In this document: positions 23,758 to 35,591 of the stretch, piece by piece
Numbering within the stretch: the first letter of the stretch is position 1
Layout: each line of letters opens with the position of its first letter
Source: Apophysomyces variabilis
Taxonomy: Eukaryota > Mucoromycota > Mucoromycetes > Mucorales > Mucoraceae
Assembly (NCBI GenBank): GCA_002749535.1
Contig: MZZL01000404.1
Coordinates: 467,065-531,064 of the forward strand
DNA length: 64,000 bases
Reading direction: 5' to 3'
The notes under the pieces: generated by a model
The model's input: only the letters and a program-made list of their open reading frames with translations
Database searches by the model: none
What the model was told of the DNA's origin: nothing
Position numbers and translations under genes: made by a program

Positions 23758-24882
23758 TTATACTTGAAGCTTTCGGGCGAGACTGAGTTTCTTCATACGC
23801 CATTGGTCTTCAGAATCCTGAATTCTACGGACGACATCTTCTTCTCCAAGCAGAGAACCATTTCCGATGACAAGGGACTTGGCAAAGGGGTATTTCCACA
23901 ACACTCGAGCATCAACGCCGGCTCCCTCCAGCATATGTTGTAACCTCGATAACCGCGTGTGACATTCGTGTGTATGTGCTTGGACGTAGTTGCGTAACGC
24001 GCAAGGCACTTCCGCTTCGCCGTTGTCCCGGCGATCTTCGGAGTGTGAATGCACCGTGGGAAAGCTTGAGGGTTTGCATTGCTCTTGATGAGCCGTCTCC
24101 ACAATGTAGGCCAAGATGGGCTCGGATAGAGGGTCGTATTTGTATAGTCCATATCGGGCGAGAGCATTACCAAGATGTTCATATCGATCAGCATAAATCT
24201 GATGTACGGGGATTGCTGGATTCATGCCAGCGACAACCCATGCTAACGTGACGCGGAGCCAGTGAATCTGCATGCATGGCGATGCTGGAACTCGTGGTTG
24301 CGTATGGTAGGCGTAGTAAGAAGGCTGTTGTTGCGACCGGACATGGTGAGGCATATTAGGATAGACGTAATCGAAGGAGAGAATAAGACCTTTGTCACCC
24401 ACATAATGTGGATCACAAGATGAGGCTGGCTTTGGGGTACAAGGGGTCGGCAGCTCGTACATTCGCTCGAGTGCTGGATTGTATCGCATATGAAAAAGAA
24501 TCAACTCTCGATCTTTTGGGCTCATGGATTCAATATGTTCTGGTAGCTCTTCTGGAGCCCACTTGTTGAAATGTATCTGCATTCGCCGTTGGAAGCTAGA
24601 AAAGGTCGATAATGACACTGGTGAGGCACTCGGCTGTGGCCTGAATTCAATAATTCGATTGACTGGATCATAACTCTGCGCAAAAAGCTCGATGGCCGCC
24701 CTATTGCTGTCGCCGATCTTGACAGAGATTGTGTTCTGTCCAAGTTTTATACTCCTATAAATGTGCTCTTCCACCATCTGCCGCCATGACCGACATAATG
24801 CACCTATTCGGTAAAGCTCAGCATATGACAAGAATGAAAATATATGAAGAATGATTTCTGGAGCAAGCGATGTAATGTCCAT
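23758..24882 (-). CDS. F-box protein
   Basis: This is a single exon of 374 residues with a clear ATG at 24882. Residues 1-45 form an F-box (SLAPEIILHIFSFLSYAELY, then GALCRSWRQMVEEHIYRSI), which docks to Skp1 in SCF ubiquitin ligases. The rest has no recognised repeats (no WD40, LRR or Kelch); it contains FNKWAPEELPEHIESMSPKD and a histidine-rich middle. Similar F-box-only proteins are common in Mucoromycota. The target is unknown. Whether this is a full SCF adaptor is inferred from the F-box alone. Confidence 0.8.
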   Translation of the reverse strand: MDITSLAPEIILHIFSFLSYAELYRIGALCRSWRQMVEEHIYRSIKLGQNTISVKIGDSNRAAIELFAQSYDPVNRIIEFRPQPSASPVSLSTFSSFQRRMQIHFNKWAPEELPEHIESMSPKDRELILFHMRYNPALERMYELPTPCTPKPASSCDPHYVGDKGLILSFDYVYPNMPHHVRSQQQPSYYAYHTQPRVPASPCMQIHWLRVTLAWVVAGMNPAIPVHQIYADRYEHLGNALARYGLYKYDPLSEPILAYIVETAHQEQCKPSSFPTVHSHSEDRRDNGEAEVPCALRNYVQAHTHECHTRLSRLQHMLEGAGVDARVLWKYPFAKSLVIGNGSLLGEEDVVRRIQDSEDQWRMKKLSLARKLQV

Positions 24883-25428
24883 GGTGGAAAGACTATAAGA
24901 AAAGAAAGGTTCCCTTTTTGTCCAACAAAGGTAAGAAGGTTACCATGTCGGGCATTAAATCAGGTGTGCAACATGGTTTGCTGGAAAAGCGTATGTTCTG
25001 CAGTGTGTCACTTACCAGGTCATTCCCCTCTAATTCCTTGCAGCAGAAGAGAGATTAAGGCATTTCTATGGGAAATGCGCAAACACATATCATCTTCTCT
25101 TTAAATAAGGCCAATGCTGGATATGTTCGTCATCACAATTATTAAAGGCGGACATAGTTACTGTCAATGCAGCTTTGATCTTTTGTATATTTGACTCAGC
25201 AAGCTTTGGAAACACATGCACGATAATCAAGATAAAAATCGATCGCTGTAGATATGATATATTAAATGTTGTTGCTGTGCATATAATGATAGTTTTCCCT
25301 AGCCACGGACGATCTAGTCAAAATCAGTTGAATTACCATGATTTTAATATTTATTATCTATTCAGTCTTTTTATCTATGTTGCTTCCATGCTATTATTTT
25401 TCTTTTTACTCTATGTTTTTGGTTTTCT
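24883..25428. other. Intergenic, AT-rich
   Basis: This holds the upstream region of the F-box gene and the 3' flank of ERV1. Nothing coding is recognised. Confidence 0.5.
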
Positions 25429-26126
25429 TTAATCACAACGTCCATCAGGTGGACCATTTAGCCATCGTTCAAACACTTTAGAGCAATCGAACTGAGGCTT
25501 ATTAAGTTTCGCATTCACCTCATTATGCCTTCGACATAACCATTGACTCAGAGTATCTCGGCTATCTGCGTTGATAGGATCTTTAGCCACGGCCTTTTGA
25601 AAGTCGTCCTATTTTGGAGTTGAGTTACAAAACCTATGCCAATCTCCTAAATTACCTTGCAGAACCAGCATGGGTACTGCTGTGCAAACGCCTCAAAAAA
25701 TCGTGTGATGCTCTCTTTTTCTTTCGGTGCAGGTTTCTCTGGATAATATGCTGCCATTGTATGCAGTAATGTCCACGTTGAGCGGCCAAGAGTTTCCACG
25801 TCTGCTGGACAGTTGTTACGACGCCATTCCTCGTCCGAGACAGGCTCCTCGGTGTTAGCAGAAGACGAATGGTTGACATTGGCCGGCTGTTCAATCTGAT
25901 TCTTCTTTACGCCTGTTGGCTGTTCTGTAGATTTCGGGCTTTCTGTCTTGGCAGCTTTCTTACTAAGCTTTGACCACATCTTCATGTCAATGCATGTGCG
26001 GCAAGGTTTGCCATCCTTCATGGGAATCTGTTTTCCCGTTTCCGGATCAATATAGACAGACTTCTTGGACTCCTCATGAGTGTCTGCCCGGAGATCGTCG
26101 TCCTGGAGTGGGAGTATTTCGGCCAT
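25429..26126 (-). CDS. ERV1: Erv1/ALR FAD-linked sulfhydryl oxidase
   Basis: Exons are 26126-25656 and 25608-25429, giving 216 residues. The core reads CPADVETLGRSTWTLLHTMA, then YYPEKPAP, the redox centre CWFC (residues 153-156), and then DDFQKAV and LCRRHNEVNAKLNKPQFDCS, with a final cysteine pair around DCSKVFERW and GRCD. A shuttle pair CRTC is at residues 42-45 in the N-terminal arm. This is the arrangement of the mitochondrial Erv1 that reoxidises Mia40 in intermembrane-space disulfide import. The N-terminal arm here is long and Ser/Thr/Glu-rich (residues 50-100). The gene is divergent from the Zn2Cys6 factor, with 140 bases between start codons. Confidence 0.92.
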
Positions 26127-26266
26127 ATCGGATAAAAGGATTGAGACTCGGTCAAACGGGTTGTGGAAGAACCCATTGGTCAGTTCAAAGTCACGCCAGG
26201 GACAAATGGATAGAAAAAAAAGAGGGCCGAATTTTATCCGAGCTTAAATCTGTCTAGAAAACGTCA
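26127..26266. promoter_or_regulatory. Short divergent promoter between ERV1 and the Zn2Cys6 factor
   Basis: Only 140 bases separate the two start codons, so the upstream elements must be shared or overlap. I see no clear TATA box in either direction. Confidence 0.5.
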
Positions 26267-28565
26267 ATGGTAGACTCACAAGCACGAAAAACACCCTGTG
26301 AAGGCAATATACTTTGAAATTCCCGGAAAAATGAATTCTAAAACTCTTCATCATAGAATGTCGGGATCAAAAGCGTAGATGCAATGGAGAATCCCCATGT
26401 GTCAGGTATGAAATGGAGATAGATTCAGTATTTGTAATCAACCGACTAAATCCTTCGCTGTTCTGTACCGTAGATGCAAGAAGCTCGGTTTTCCTTGTAT
26501 TTACTTGATCCGAAGTTCACCCAGAGACGATGAATTTGTGCATATAGCGAAGAAAAATAAAATATTGGAAGATATCGAAACTCTACAGAAGCAAATGACA
26601 GCAATGGAACGAGAATATGAATTAATGCAAGAGAATATGTGTCTTGATTCCATATCCAGTACAGCGTCATGCTTATATGATACCAATACATGCCAAGACG
26701 ACGAGGAGGAGAATGGTATGCTTACGCCAATATCCTTCGTCCCTTCCAGCCCCAGTTCAACCAAATCGATGACCATTGCCGAAGCGAACGGATTTCGTGC
26801 AACCGTGACCCCTCGGACTTGTTCCTGGACGCTTAGCGCTAGCAAAGGGAACTTATGCATTGAGACAACAATCAAGAAGCATTCGGAACTTTTGGATAAT
26901 TTGCAGCACATGTGTACAGCCCTTGGTTATCAATACCGTATCCCGTCCAATTTTCATAGCCATACGGATCGTAGCATCCTTGTCACAGTGATGAACGTCA
27001 TCTTAACGAAGAAGTATGATAAGGTTCACTGCAGATCTGTGGCCAAGTCTGTCCAAATTTCCATAGCAGCTACCTCTGAAGCCACAAACGCTGTTGTCAA
27101 AGCGAAAGCGTCCTTGGGAGCCACCACTATGCGATTACTGCAAGCGTATCTTCAGTGTCAACATTACAAACAGCTAGCAATCCACGCCCGTGCATTTTTT
27201 CAGCTCTTTGTTCAACAATCATTCACTGATATTTCGCCAGCGGTGATGGCATTATGTGCTATGATATGTTCGCTGCGCTGCAAACATATCACCAACGTCT
27301 TGCCGATGCACACCCTATTGGAATACGGTCAATACTACTTTGAGCGGGCGCGTGAATTGCTGGAAGAAAAATTCGATGATGCAGATCTAGAAACATTTGC
27401 AAGTTATATTTTTATGGCGATATATAAATTGACGGTTTCACATGCAGAAGAAGGTGTAAGATATGGAGATATGGCGGAACGCATGTCATACTTGCTGAAG
27501 CCCAGATACATTAACGAAGCAACATCTTCTGGAGAGGCCATCCTTTTTCAAAGACTGCTACAGTTTTTGCATCGCATCCGTACATATGAGGAAGTTTCAA
27601 TGGATCGACGAAAAGCTTGTTGTTCCAATAACAACACCCTGCGCTATTGCACGTTGACGAACTACAGCGAAGGTCATTGGGAAGTAGCAGACGAAGAAAC
27701 GGAGCGTGAAAAGCAATTCGTTCATATGCATGATTACATTCTGAAACTTCAGCGAGAAACGCATCAAGCGAGTCGGTCGTTGCAATCTTGCAACATATTT
27801 CATCTTGCGCAAATCATCGCTTATCAAGTGGAGCTGGCAGCAAGGCATTGGTATATCCATGTGCTCCCTCCAAATTTTAGACTATCCTTATCACTGTTTG
27901 ATTCAAGCGTCAGTGATGAGGTGCTTCATATGACGCTGGAACGTGAATGTGCGCAGAATGCCATACCCATATTGACAACATTGGCTGTCTACGATGAATA
28001 TATGGTTGTAGGACAGTCTTACGTGCCCAAATACTTGCCAAACGCACCAGGACCAACGACAACGGCAGAGGGTTGTTGTAAAAAACAGAAGGCATGCTGC
28101 AAGGCACGACGACGAACTGAAAAGCTTCTGGAACTTCGGCGAGAAGTAGAGTTTGATGGAACGGACGAAGAGTACCTTGAGCAAGTATCATCCTTAGTCA
28201 AAGCAGATGCTCAGTCGGTTCAACTGAATGTGCCCGTGATCCATCAGTCCGTACAGGCAGCGATCTGCACGATCCGGTTACTGTGTTATCTGCGTTCCAG
28301 ACCCAAGGACTGCTACTTTGAAATGCGTATTCTGATGAACGCTTGGCACGTTTTGACTCGTGTACTGCGACTTGAGCAATCACTTCCATTAGAACTCAAG
28401 GCAAAGATACCTGTTATCCGAACCTATCTAGTGATCTGTCTCAATATTGTTCGTGACGAGTTTCGCTTGCTACCATCTCATAGCAAGCTGGATACGCTCA
28501 TTACTGTCATGGAACAGGAAATTCAAGGCCACATTATTCCTCGAGGAGTGGCAGGACCATTCTAG
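26267..28565 (+). CDS. Zn2Cys6 fungal-type transcription factor
   Basis: Exons are 26267-26303, 26357-26405 and 26474-28565, giving 725 residues. Splicing recreates a canonical zinc cluster with spacing C-x2-C-x6-C-x5-C-x2-C-x6-C (Cys 11, 14, 21, 27, 30, 37), including CEEC, RDQKRRC and CKKLGFPC. The cluster is spread over three exons, and the first intron needs a GC donor (AAG|GCAATA). Residues of about 55-80 (KNKILEDIETLQKQMTAMER) form a coiled coil, the usual dimerisation element. The remaining roughly 550 residues are helical with a Cys-rich patch (GCCKKQKACCKARRR) that is unusual. The DNA target is unknown. Confidence 0.88.
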
Positions 28566-29261
28566 ATTTATTATTTGCACCAATCCCATTCATCTCTTCT
28601 GTTACATTGTATATATCTCTTTTTCTTTCCACCCATCGCTCTTTGCTTTCCAAGATTTCATTTGATTAAATTTCTTGTTATCTCCTCATAAGATAATAAA
28701 TAGACTTTATTGAAGAATACCTGACAAGAACAATTGCTTAATGGCCTACCTGGCGTTTGCTTCGTCGGCAAGTTTCTCTCCCGTTCTATCAAAGTATAGC
28801 TCTTTGCCATCGTACCATTTTAGAAGGCGATGCCATTGAAAATCCGAACTTATCATTTTCTGTATTCCGGATAAATATTATCTTGCTTTGGCTGAAGACG
28901 GTTATATCTACTGCCATAAACAAACCGCGTTCGTATCAAAGAAAGACTCAATTGCCTAATAACAGACTTCCACAGTGATTCTGGAAATCAAAGCCGCACC
29001 AGATGTGAGTTGAAGTTGTTTTGGCCAACGGGAACGCGGCTTTTCTTTTTCTTCGCATGACTTCACGATGTGCAATTCTTGCTCTCGCCTGACAAGGTTC
29101 AGTTTCCTAGTTATTGTGTATTTTTAATTCGATTTCTTCTCTGTGACCCAGGCCTTCGTTGATCTTTATAAAAAGAAACGAAGCGTCTTTGAATAAAACC
29201 TTGTTTCTTGACTTGGTGAATCATTGATCCTGTTACTCTAAAACTTATCGTTAATTGTCCA
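28566..29261. other. Mostly noncoding; possible 3' fragment of a minus-strand gene at 28746-28856
   Basis: A minus-strand frame of 36 codons from an ATG at 28856 reads SDFQWHRLLKWYDGKELYFD and RTGEKLADEANAR before a stop at 28746. Just upstream, other frames hold YNRLQPKQDNIYPEYRK. It looks like the end of a small conserved protein, but no splice path was convincing and no family was recognised. The rest shows nothing. Confidence 0.3.
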
Positions 29262-29750
29262 CAAGAGTAAGACAAGGTTTGGCAGTGCAAGGAGTACGAG
29301 TAAGCCCAGTTTGTGGAACTCTGCCGATTACGACATCACGTTTGATAGCATTGAAGGAAGAAGATATTTTACGCATTATGCATCGGTTTAGCACACCTAA
29401 AAAGGACAGAAAACTGTCATAACCAAGGAGGACACAAGGACAGATGAGTAGCTTGGATTTATGGAAGCAGTGATAGATATCTTCAACCTGGTAATGGCTA
29501 GCGTTGATATTCAGAAGTGACCTCAGATCAAAGAAGCTATCGAAAACCACGGCTATAAGCCTATGTTGCTTCCTCCATGGTCACCATTCTTAAACCTGAT
29601 TGAGGAGTCGCAATCTATGGTCAAGGCTGGTGTCCGGAAGGAGTGAACTTCAGGAAAGGGATTGCCCGTCACCTCGTCTTGCTCGTTCGACCATATCAGT
29701 GACTTCCGTTGATTGCTCCACTGGTACTTGTTTGAGATAATTTCTAAATA
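29262..29750 (+). mobile_element. Relic of a Tc1/mariner (IS630-type) DDE transposase
   Basis: The clearest part, about 29518-29650, reads QIKEAIENHGYKPMLLPPWS, then PFLNLIEE and VKAGVRKE. This is the region between the second and third acidic residues of fungal Tc1-like transposases (LPPYSPxLNPIE-x-xWS-x-xK). The usual catalytic context DNAxxH upstream is replaced by VIDIFNLVMASVDI with stops, and several stops follow. No terminal inverted repeats were found by eye. The element is dead. Confidence 0.65.
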
Positions 29751-30063
29751 TTAACCAATAAAAGTTTATTAACCTTAACAAAAAGTCTGCCCACACACAC
29801 GTTTTATTTGTAGGCTAAAAGATTTCTGTTGCATGTCAAATGAAAGAAGAAATTCTGGTATGTTAGTGCAAAAAGCGGGGAGATTGTATATGCGCAGTTG
29901 CCCATGCAGGTTACGATTTTCTTACCTGCATCACTAAGCAGCGTATTACATATCCATATCCCCCGTCTTCATGACGTGCGTGAAGTGGCCGTGAGATCTT
30001 GGTAGGCTTCTTACAAACTTCTTGGGTAACTCTGGTTTTCTTTAAACTGCATCATATGAGACT

Positions 30064-30375
30064 CCTTCATTCTTTGGTTGCCATGGCAGCAATGATCCGG
30101 CGCTGTTCCGAGCGACCGATGATCGGAGTCCTAAACTGGTTTCTGCCGAAATCGCTGATGCACTCAGATTTCTGTTCACTGAATGACTGGTACTTGGAAA
30201 CAGGCTAACCATTTTACGGCCAACTACAAAAGGCAAGCAATTCAAGTTATCAGATGATGGTTGGTAATGACGACAGTTATGGCTAATCAAGAGCCCTTTT
30301 TATGAAGGTCTTGAAGAAAGACACCGTGATATGGACGTCAAAATCGCAGCTAATGCAGTTCAGCTGTTCCCATGA
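30064..30375 (+). pseudogene. Unrecognised coding relic with multiple stops
   Basis: A single plus-strand frame reads NDPALFRATDDRSPKLVSAE and IADALRFLFTE, a stop, then LTILRPTTKGKQFKLSDDGW, two stops, then FYEGLEERHRDMDVKIAANA. The amino-acid pattern is protein-like across the stops, so it is probably a decayed gene. It may be part of the same mobile element as the relic next to it, but no motif proves it. The remaining sequence between 29751 and 30640 shows nothing. Confidence 0.35.
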
Positions 30376-30640
30376 TTTAATGATTCATAGGTGATGAAAG
30401 ATCGCAAAAGCACCAAAAAGGGTTATCGATAGATTACGTTCAAGTGGTAACCTTGCTGACAACTCGTGCCTGATATATCGTACCTCATTTAGCTGTAGAC
30501 CAACACACATGACGGCAAAACAGGTCCAAATTACGCTAAGCTGTTTCACAGTAACAACGATGTGAAACCAACAGTGAACCTATAAAAAGGGCGATTGCGG
30601 GGTAAATAAAAAAGGGCTGTCTTTCTTATCAGTGTGCGTA

Positions 30641-31667
30641 ATGACGGTGACAAAATTAGACAACCAGGAAACCAATGCTACAGTCCCAGCAAAACAAGAC
30701 GGCATTTGGGTGTTTGGTTACGGTTCACTGATTTGGAAACCTCCCATTCATTACGAATCAAAGTAAGAATGGGAACCACATTAGTAAACCCATGTTTACC
30801 AAACTTATTCATTGGCAAATAAAAGAGTTGTAGGATACATTAAGGACCATGTACGCCGATTCTGGCAGGCAAGTACAACGTTGAATGCAACTGGCCCTGA
30901 AATGCTAAGTGCTATAAAAACAATAGCATAGCGAAGATCATCGTGGCACACCTGAAAAGCCAGGACGAGTAGTGACGTTGATTCCCTATGATGAGTGGGT
31001 CAACATAGAGGATGTGGTACGTAGCTAAAACCATGATGGATTGTGGAGAGGTTGGAACTTATCTAATGCAAAAACTTCATTGGACTTAGCATGATAATGA
31101 TGGCGTTACTTGGGGTGTTGCTTTCAAGATCCCATCAGACGACGTTGCAACAACACGAGCTTACCTGGACCATCGCGAGAAGGTAGGATCGCCCAGACTA
31201 AAGATAAATAATTGACTCGGTTTGTATTCATGTGATTTGTTATGGTTTGGGTAATTCAGAATGGATATACGGTCCACAGCGTTCATGTATACACAGCAGA
31301 TAATGATAGAGAGCCAGCAGTGAGAGATGTATGCCTTCTGATAGTAAACTGCAAACGGAACTGAACATTACCGTGGTAGGCCCTTGTGTACATAGGTACG
31401 ACGAGCAATGAAGCCTACGTCGGTCCAGCACCTGCGGAAGCCATCGCAAAACAAATATTTGAGTCTTATGGTATGAGCACGGTATTCGTTTGTTTGGGGT
31501 CGCGATGACTGAATTTGATTATACAATCAGGTCCGTCCGGATGGAATGCAGAATATCTCTTAAATCTGGCGAAAGCCCTACGTGAAATCTCTCCAAACGC
31601 TTATGATAGTCATGTGTTTGAGCTGGAGAAACTGGTGAAGGAATTGATCGACCAAGATACCAAATAA
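30641..31667 (+). CDS. ChaC-type gamma-glutamylcyclotransferase (glutathione-specific)
   Basis: Exons are 30641-30762, 30826-30868, 30927-31016, 31090-31182, 31260-31328, 31380-31470 and 31531-31667, giving 214 residues. The substrate loop VFGYGSLIWKP, then GYIKDHVRRFWQ, EDHRGTPEKPGRVVTL, GVTWGVAFKI, AYLDHREKNGY and the C-terminal PSGWNAEYLLNLAKAL are diagnostic of ChaC/GCG1. This cytosolic enzyme cleaves glutathione to 5-oxoproline and Cys-Gly. The catalytic glutamate is in YLDHREKN, as in ChaC proteins. Intron 2 is GC-AG (CAG|GCAAGT to ATAG), and only that choice restores the conserved DHRGTP frame. Upstream lies a transposon relic. Confidence 0.92.
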
Positions 31668-32156
31668 TAATTATAGATGTATGCTACACTAGTAGAGAAT
31701 GCGGAATGCCAATCCGCAATAGAAATATCTCTAGACTTCTTTAATCGGTTTATTGTCCAAGTAATTCTAGCCAACAGCAGATGTAATTGACCAAGTTAAT
31801 GTGATGTCGTTGAAGACATATATTCTCATTTTTACTATAGCGGAATGGCCGGTATTTTCACCGTGCGTTATGCATGAATAGGTCTACCGTTAGCTAAAAC
31901 AAGGAGTTCTTTCTGTGGATGGAACAAGCATCTGTCTTTTTGATCGTTTATGCAGAAAGTGATAGGTTAATAGCTGCTTGACACCTTCAGTGAGGCTACG
32001 GTACGGTGAATGGCCATTTCCGGTAACGGGTCCATTTATGGTAGTTGTTTTTTTTTTCCTGTCAACACCCACAAAAAGAGCTGTTTAGCATTTCGTTGTT
32101 TGTTAATAACATCATTCCTTTTTTTTTTTCTCTTTTTCCTTACGGATTTCACAACG
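31668..32156. other. Intergenic, tail of ChaC and promoter of the F-BAR gene
   Basis: No gene is recognised. The last 60 bases before the start codon are pyrimidine-rich, with T tracts. Confidence 0.45.
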
Positions 32157-35006
32157 ATGGTCTCTAACGTACTAGAAGATCTATCTGCAGAATCACTGTC
32201 ATTTGCCAACAATTTTTGGGTAGATAAATATAAAGAGAAAAAAGAGGATGAACAATATTCTGACCCACTAGGCAAAAAGGGATATGATCGTCGCGGTATG
32301 GATGCTTTATTAGGTCAAATTCAGGCCTCTTTTGCCGTCTTGAGCAGACTGCAGACAATCTATTACGAACGGTAAAGTGGCCTAGCACCTTCTTTTGTTT
32401 TTTCTGCAGTGATCCTTTAACTGTAGTTCATCAGGGCGCAGCTTGAGCAAGAATTTGGCCAAAATTTAATGACCCTTTGTGCAGCCGATGAGGATGAAGA
32501 ACAGGCTACGGAAGGCCTCGTCAATGCTATGAAATCGGTCAACATGGAACTTAAAAAGACGGGCCAGTCTCACATAGATTTAGCCCGACGACTGAACGAA
32601 CAAGTAGCAAGCGAGTTAGATCAGTGGCTGATTGAACGTGGCGAAGCCATAGATACAGTAAGCAAAAACTCCCTTGCTTCGTTTTCTGCTCTCATATGCC
32701 AATCAACTACGAACAACAATAGGTATCAAACAAACTAGAGATGTTGTACGAAAAGAAAGAAACCCAAATAGCAGCATTAGGCAAGGCAAGTAAAGAAAAA
32801 AAAAAGAGAAAAATGACCGCAGAATCATAAGAGTGTATAACCGCTCTTCTTTAACACTGACCAGGTCCGTGACCAGTATTTTCGGCTTCATCAGTCCTCT
32901 ACAGGTCCGACAACCCAGTTACAAGCACTAGGTATCGTCAGAGAAAGCCATAGTGATAAAGAATAGTAATGCGTTAACATAATAAGCAGAAAAGGAGTAC
33001 CGTACAATGTTGACGGCCATTGAAGATACCGTAGACCAGTGGAATTCAACTTGGAAACAGACATGCGACGAGTTGGAGTCAATAGAAGTACAACGAATCG
33101 ATTTCATCATAGGCAACGTGTGGGATTATGCAAATCTTACAACCGCTCAATTCATGGTACAGGATGAGGTAAGTTATAATTCAGGCACACCAATGGTATC
33201 CCAGACAGAAGGACTCTAAAATCTAGTTATATAATGTTTTAATTAACGCAGTGGTGTGAGAAAATCCGAAGCTCTCTTGAAGCATTGGATGTGAAAACCG
33301 AATTAGCAAGGTACATGCAACATCGAACAGGTTCCACTATACCATGTAAGGAAATGACTTTCGCCAAACGTATGTTTAATTTTTTTTCTTTTCTTGCTGG
33401 GTCCGGGTCACCCTCTCCCCCTTACCGGTATTCCTTCTATTATTGTTTTGTTCTTCTATGTGGTATATCTACAGCTGCGTCTGATTATATTCTCCATGCT
33501 CTTCAAAGCGATACGCTTGAACTTCCACCAATGAAAACGAAACAGCTACCGCCGCGTCCACTGTCATCGATCTCAGGATCCACGATGAGTGGTACTACTA
33601 CTACTACTACTGCCGCCGCACGCGTTAAACGTAAACCCTTGCCGACATTACAAGAAAGGAAAAAAAAGGAAAATCGAGGTTCCCTTGAAGAATTATTGGA
33701 TCGGTTGGAGATATCTCCATCAAACAAACAAAACCATGACTCTGTTGTACCTGCATCCTCCTTAAGATGTACATCAAAGACACAGAGAGAACCGGAACAA
33801 CGGGACGAGGACCAGATCGACAACAACAAGAAGAAGAAGGAATTAGAGTACGGAACTCGGCGGCTAGAAAGCTCGCATGAGCTGATGCGTACGCTATCTC
33901 AGGCAACATCTACATTATCCAATGAACCGACGCAAGCATGCATGCAATCAGCAGCAGCTTCATCAGTACCACCCACGACGCAGGCAGGATTCATGTATCA
34001 TCCACCGAAATCACCGCGACCATCTGCACAAGGGCTGAAGAAGCCAGACCAACAAGACCAAGAACAAGGACAAGCAGCAGAAGATCATCGCGCTATTCAT
34101 CCATCCCATGCATTTCCCATGGCAACAGCACCAACAACAGGAACCATACCCTCTCATTATCATCACTTTCCTCCTGCTCCTGCTCCTCCTTCTCCTCTTC
34201 CCTTCTCACCTTCACCGCCATCCCAGGGTTGGGGTGTCCCGGTCCCCATGACTTTACCCCCTCCTTCTCCAGCGTATGGTCCGGTGATTTCCTCATCGTT
34301 GTCTAACGGTGGGCTATTACCATCCTCATTATCATCTGCCCCTTCTCCCATGATGCAGGCACAAGATCGTACGGTTCACACGCCATCCTCTCCCATGATG
34401 CTTCCTTCGCCCTCCCCGTCCTCTGCACAAGGCAGACCTTACTATGCACCTTCTTCCCCCATGGTGATGATGGCCACCCCAGCAGGCTATCCCACAAATA
34501 GTACTGTCATCGGACCATCCTCTGCCCTTCCTACTTCGCCGCTTTTACCCATGCTATCACCACAACCACCAGCAGCAGGAACAACAGCAGTATCCATGTC
34601 TTCTTGCTATCCTTCTCCCTGTCCATCTCCCAGGATGATGACAAACCAGCCCTCTTCTTCTTCTTATCCTCCTCCTCCTCCAGCTACAGGTCTCCCTGTT
34701 CAATTAGCAGACGGTCGACCCATCATGCATTGGGGTAAGTCCAGGACCAATAAAAAAAAAGAACAAAAATTCATAAGATCCCCAATAACGAAAAACTTAA
34801 AAATCTTTCTTTTTATTTTAGCACGTGCGAAATATGATTATATTGCCCAGGATGAGATAGAAATCAGTTTTAGTCGAGGCACCCTATTAGCGGTTTATGG
34901 TTATTCTACGTTCGAAGGGTGGATGATGGCAGAGGTGTGGGATGAATCAAGTCAACGGTGGTGTGGGTCCGGATGTGTTCCTGGCAATTACATCCGAAAC
35001 CTATGA
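32157..35006 (+). CDS. F-BAR and SH3 domain protein, Cdc15/Imp2/Hof1-like
   Basis: Exons are 32157-32371, 32435-32657, 32723-32785, 32865-32931, 32990-33168, 33252-33345, 33475-34734 and 34822-35006, giving 761 residues in phase. Residues 1 to about 250 form an F-BAR domain (FANNFWVDKY, then LSRLQTIYYERAQLEQEFGQ and DEWCEKIRSSLEAL, ending RYMQHRTGSTIP). The middle (about 270-690) is a disordered Pro/Ser-rich linker with many PSSPMMxPSPS-type blocks. The last 60 residues are an SH3 domain (RAKYDYIAQDEIEISFSRGT, then CVPGNYIRNL). This layout is that of PCH proteins organising the actomyosin ring and septum at the plasma membrane. Intron 3 must use a GC donor (AAG|GCAAGT), since the adjacent GT gives a stop. 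Confidence 0.9.
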
Positions 35007-35542
35007 TAGCTTTTGGAAAGTATAAAGGGGAAAAAAAAAAGAGAGAGAGAGACAAAGGTGGTGTTCGGTTTTCTCTCTTGTACTTGTTTTGTTTTATCGA
35101 GAATATCTACACCAATATTCATGGCTTAAAAAGAAAATGGGATTCTTTTTGTGAGCATCCAAAGAATGGATCATTATGTTTTCTTTTAATATAAAATTTT
35201 TCCTTTTACCTAAATTGAGTGGTGTCTACCCCACAACATGGACAAAAGTTGGAGCGTATCGGAGAGGCTGCCATGGCAATTCAGATCTTGGTAACAAACA
35301 AAAGTAATAAGAAATGGAATTGGAAAGAAAGTGCAATGTACATTCAAAAATTGGAAAACAGGACACCCATTTAAATAAGAAAGAGATAGAGAGACAGACA
35401 GATAAGAAAAAAAAATTAGACAGAGAGAGAGTGAGAGAGAGAAAAAGAGGAAACCTTAAGCTTCTTTTTTTTTGCCCCGTGAATGAACCTATTTTTTTTT
35501 GTAATGTTTTTTTTCTTCTCTCTGTTAGCTGCACCATTTAAA

Positions 35543-35544
<2 letters not shown>

Positions 35545-35583
<39 letters not shown>
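35545..35583. repeat. CT/GT dinucleotide microsatellite
   Basis: A run of about 14 CT units is followed by a short GT run, just downstream of the BUD6 stop codon. A shorter GA run is at 35040-35052. The interval 35007-35591 between the two convergent genes otherwise shows nothing. Confidence 0.85.
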
Positions 35584-35584
<1 letters not shown>

Positions 35585-35591
35585 GCTTTCT

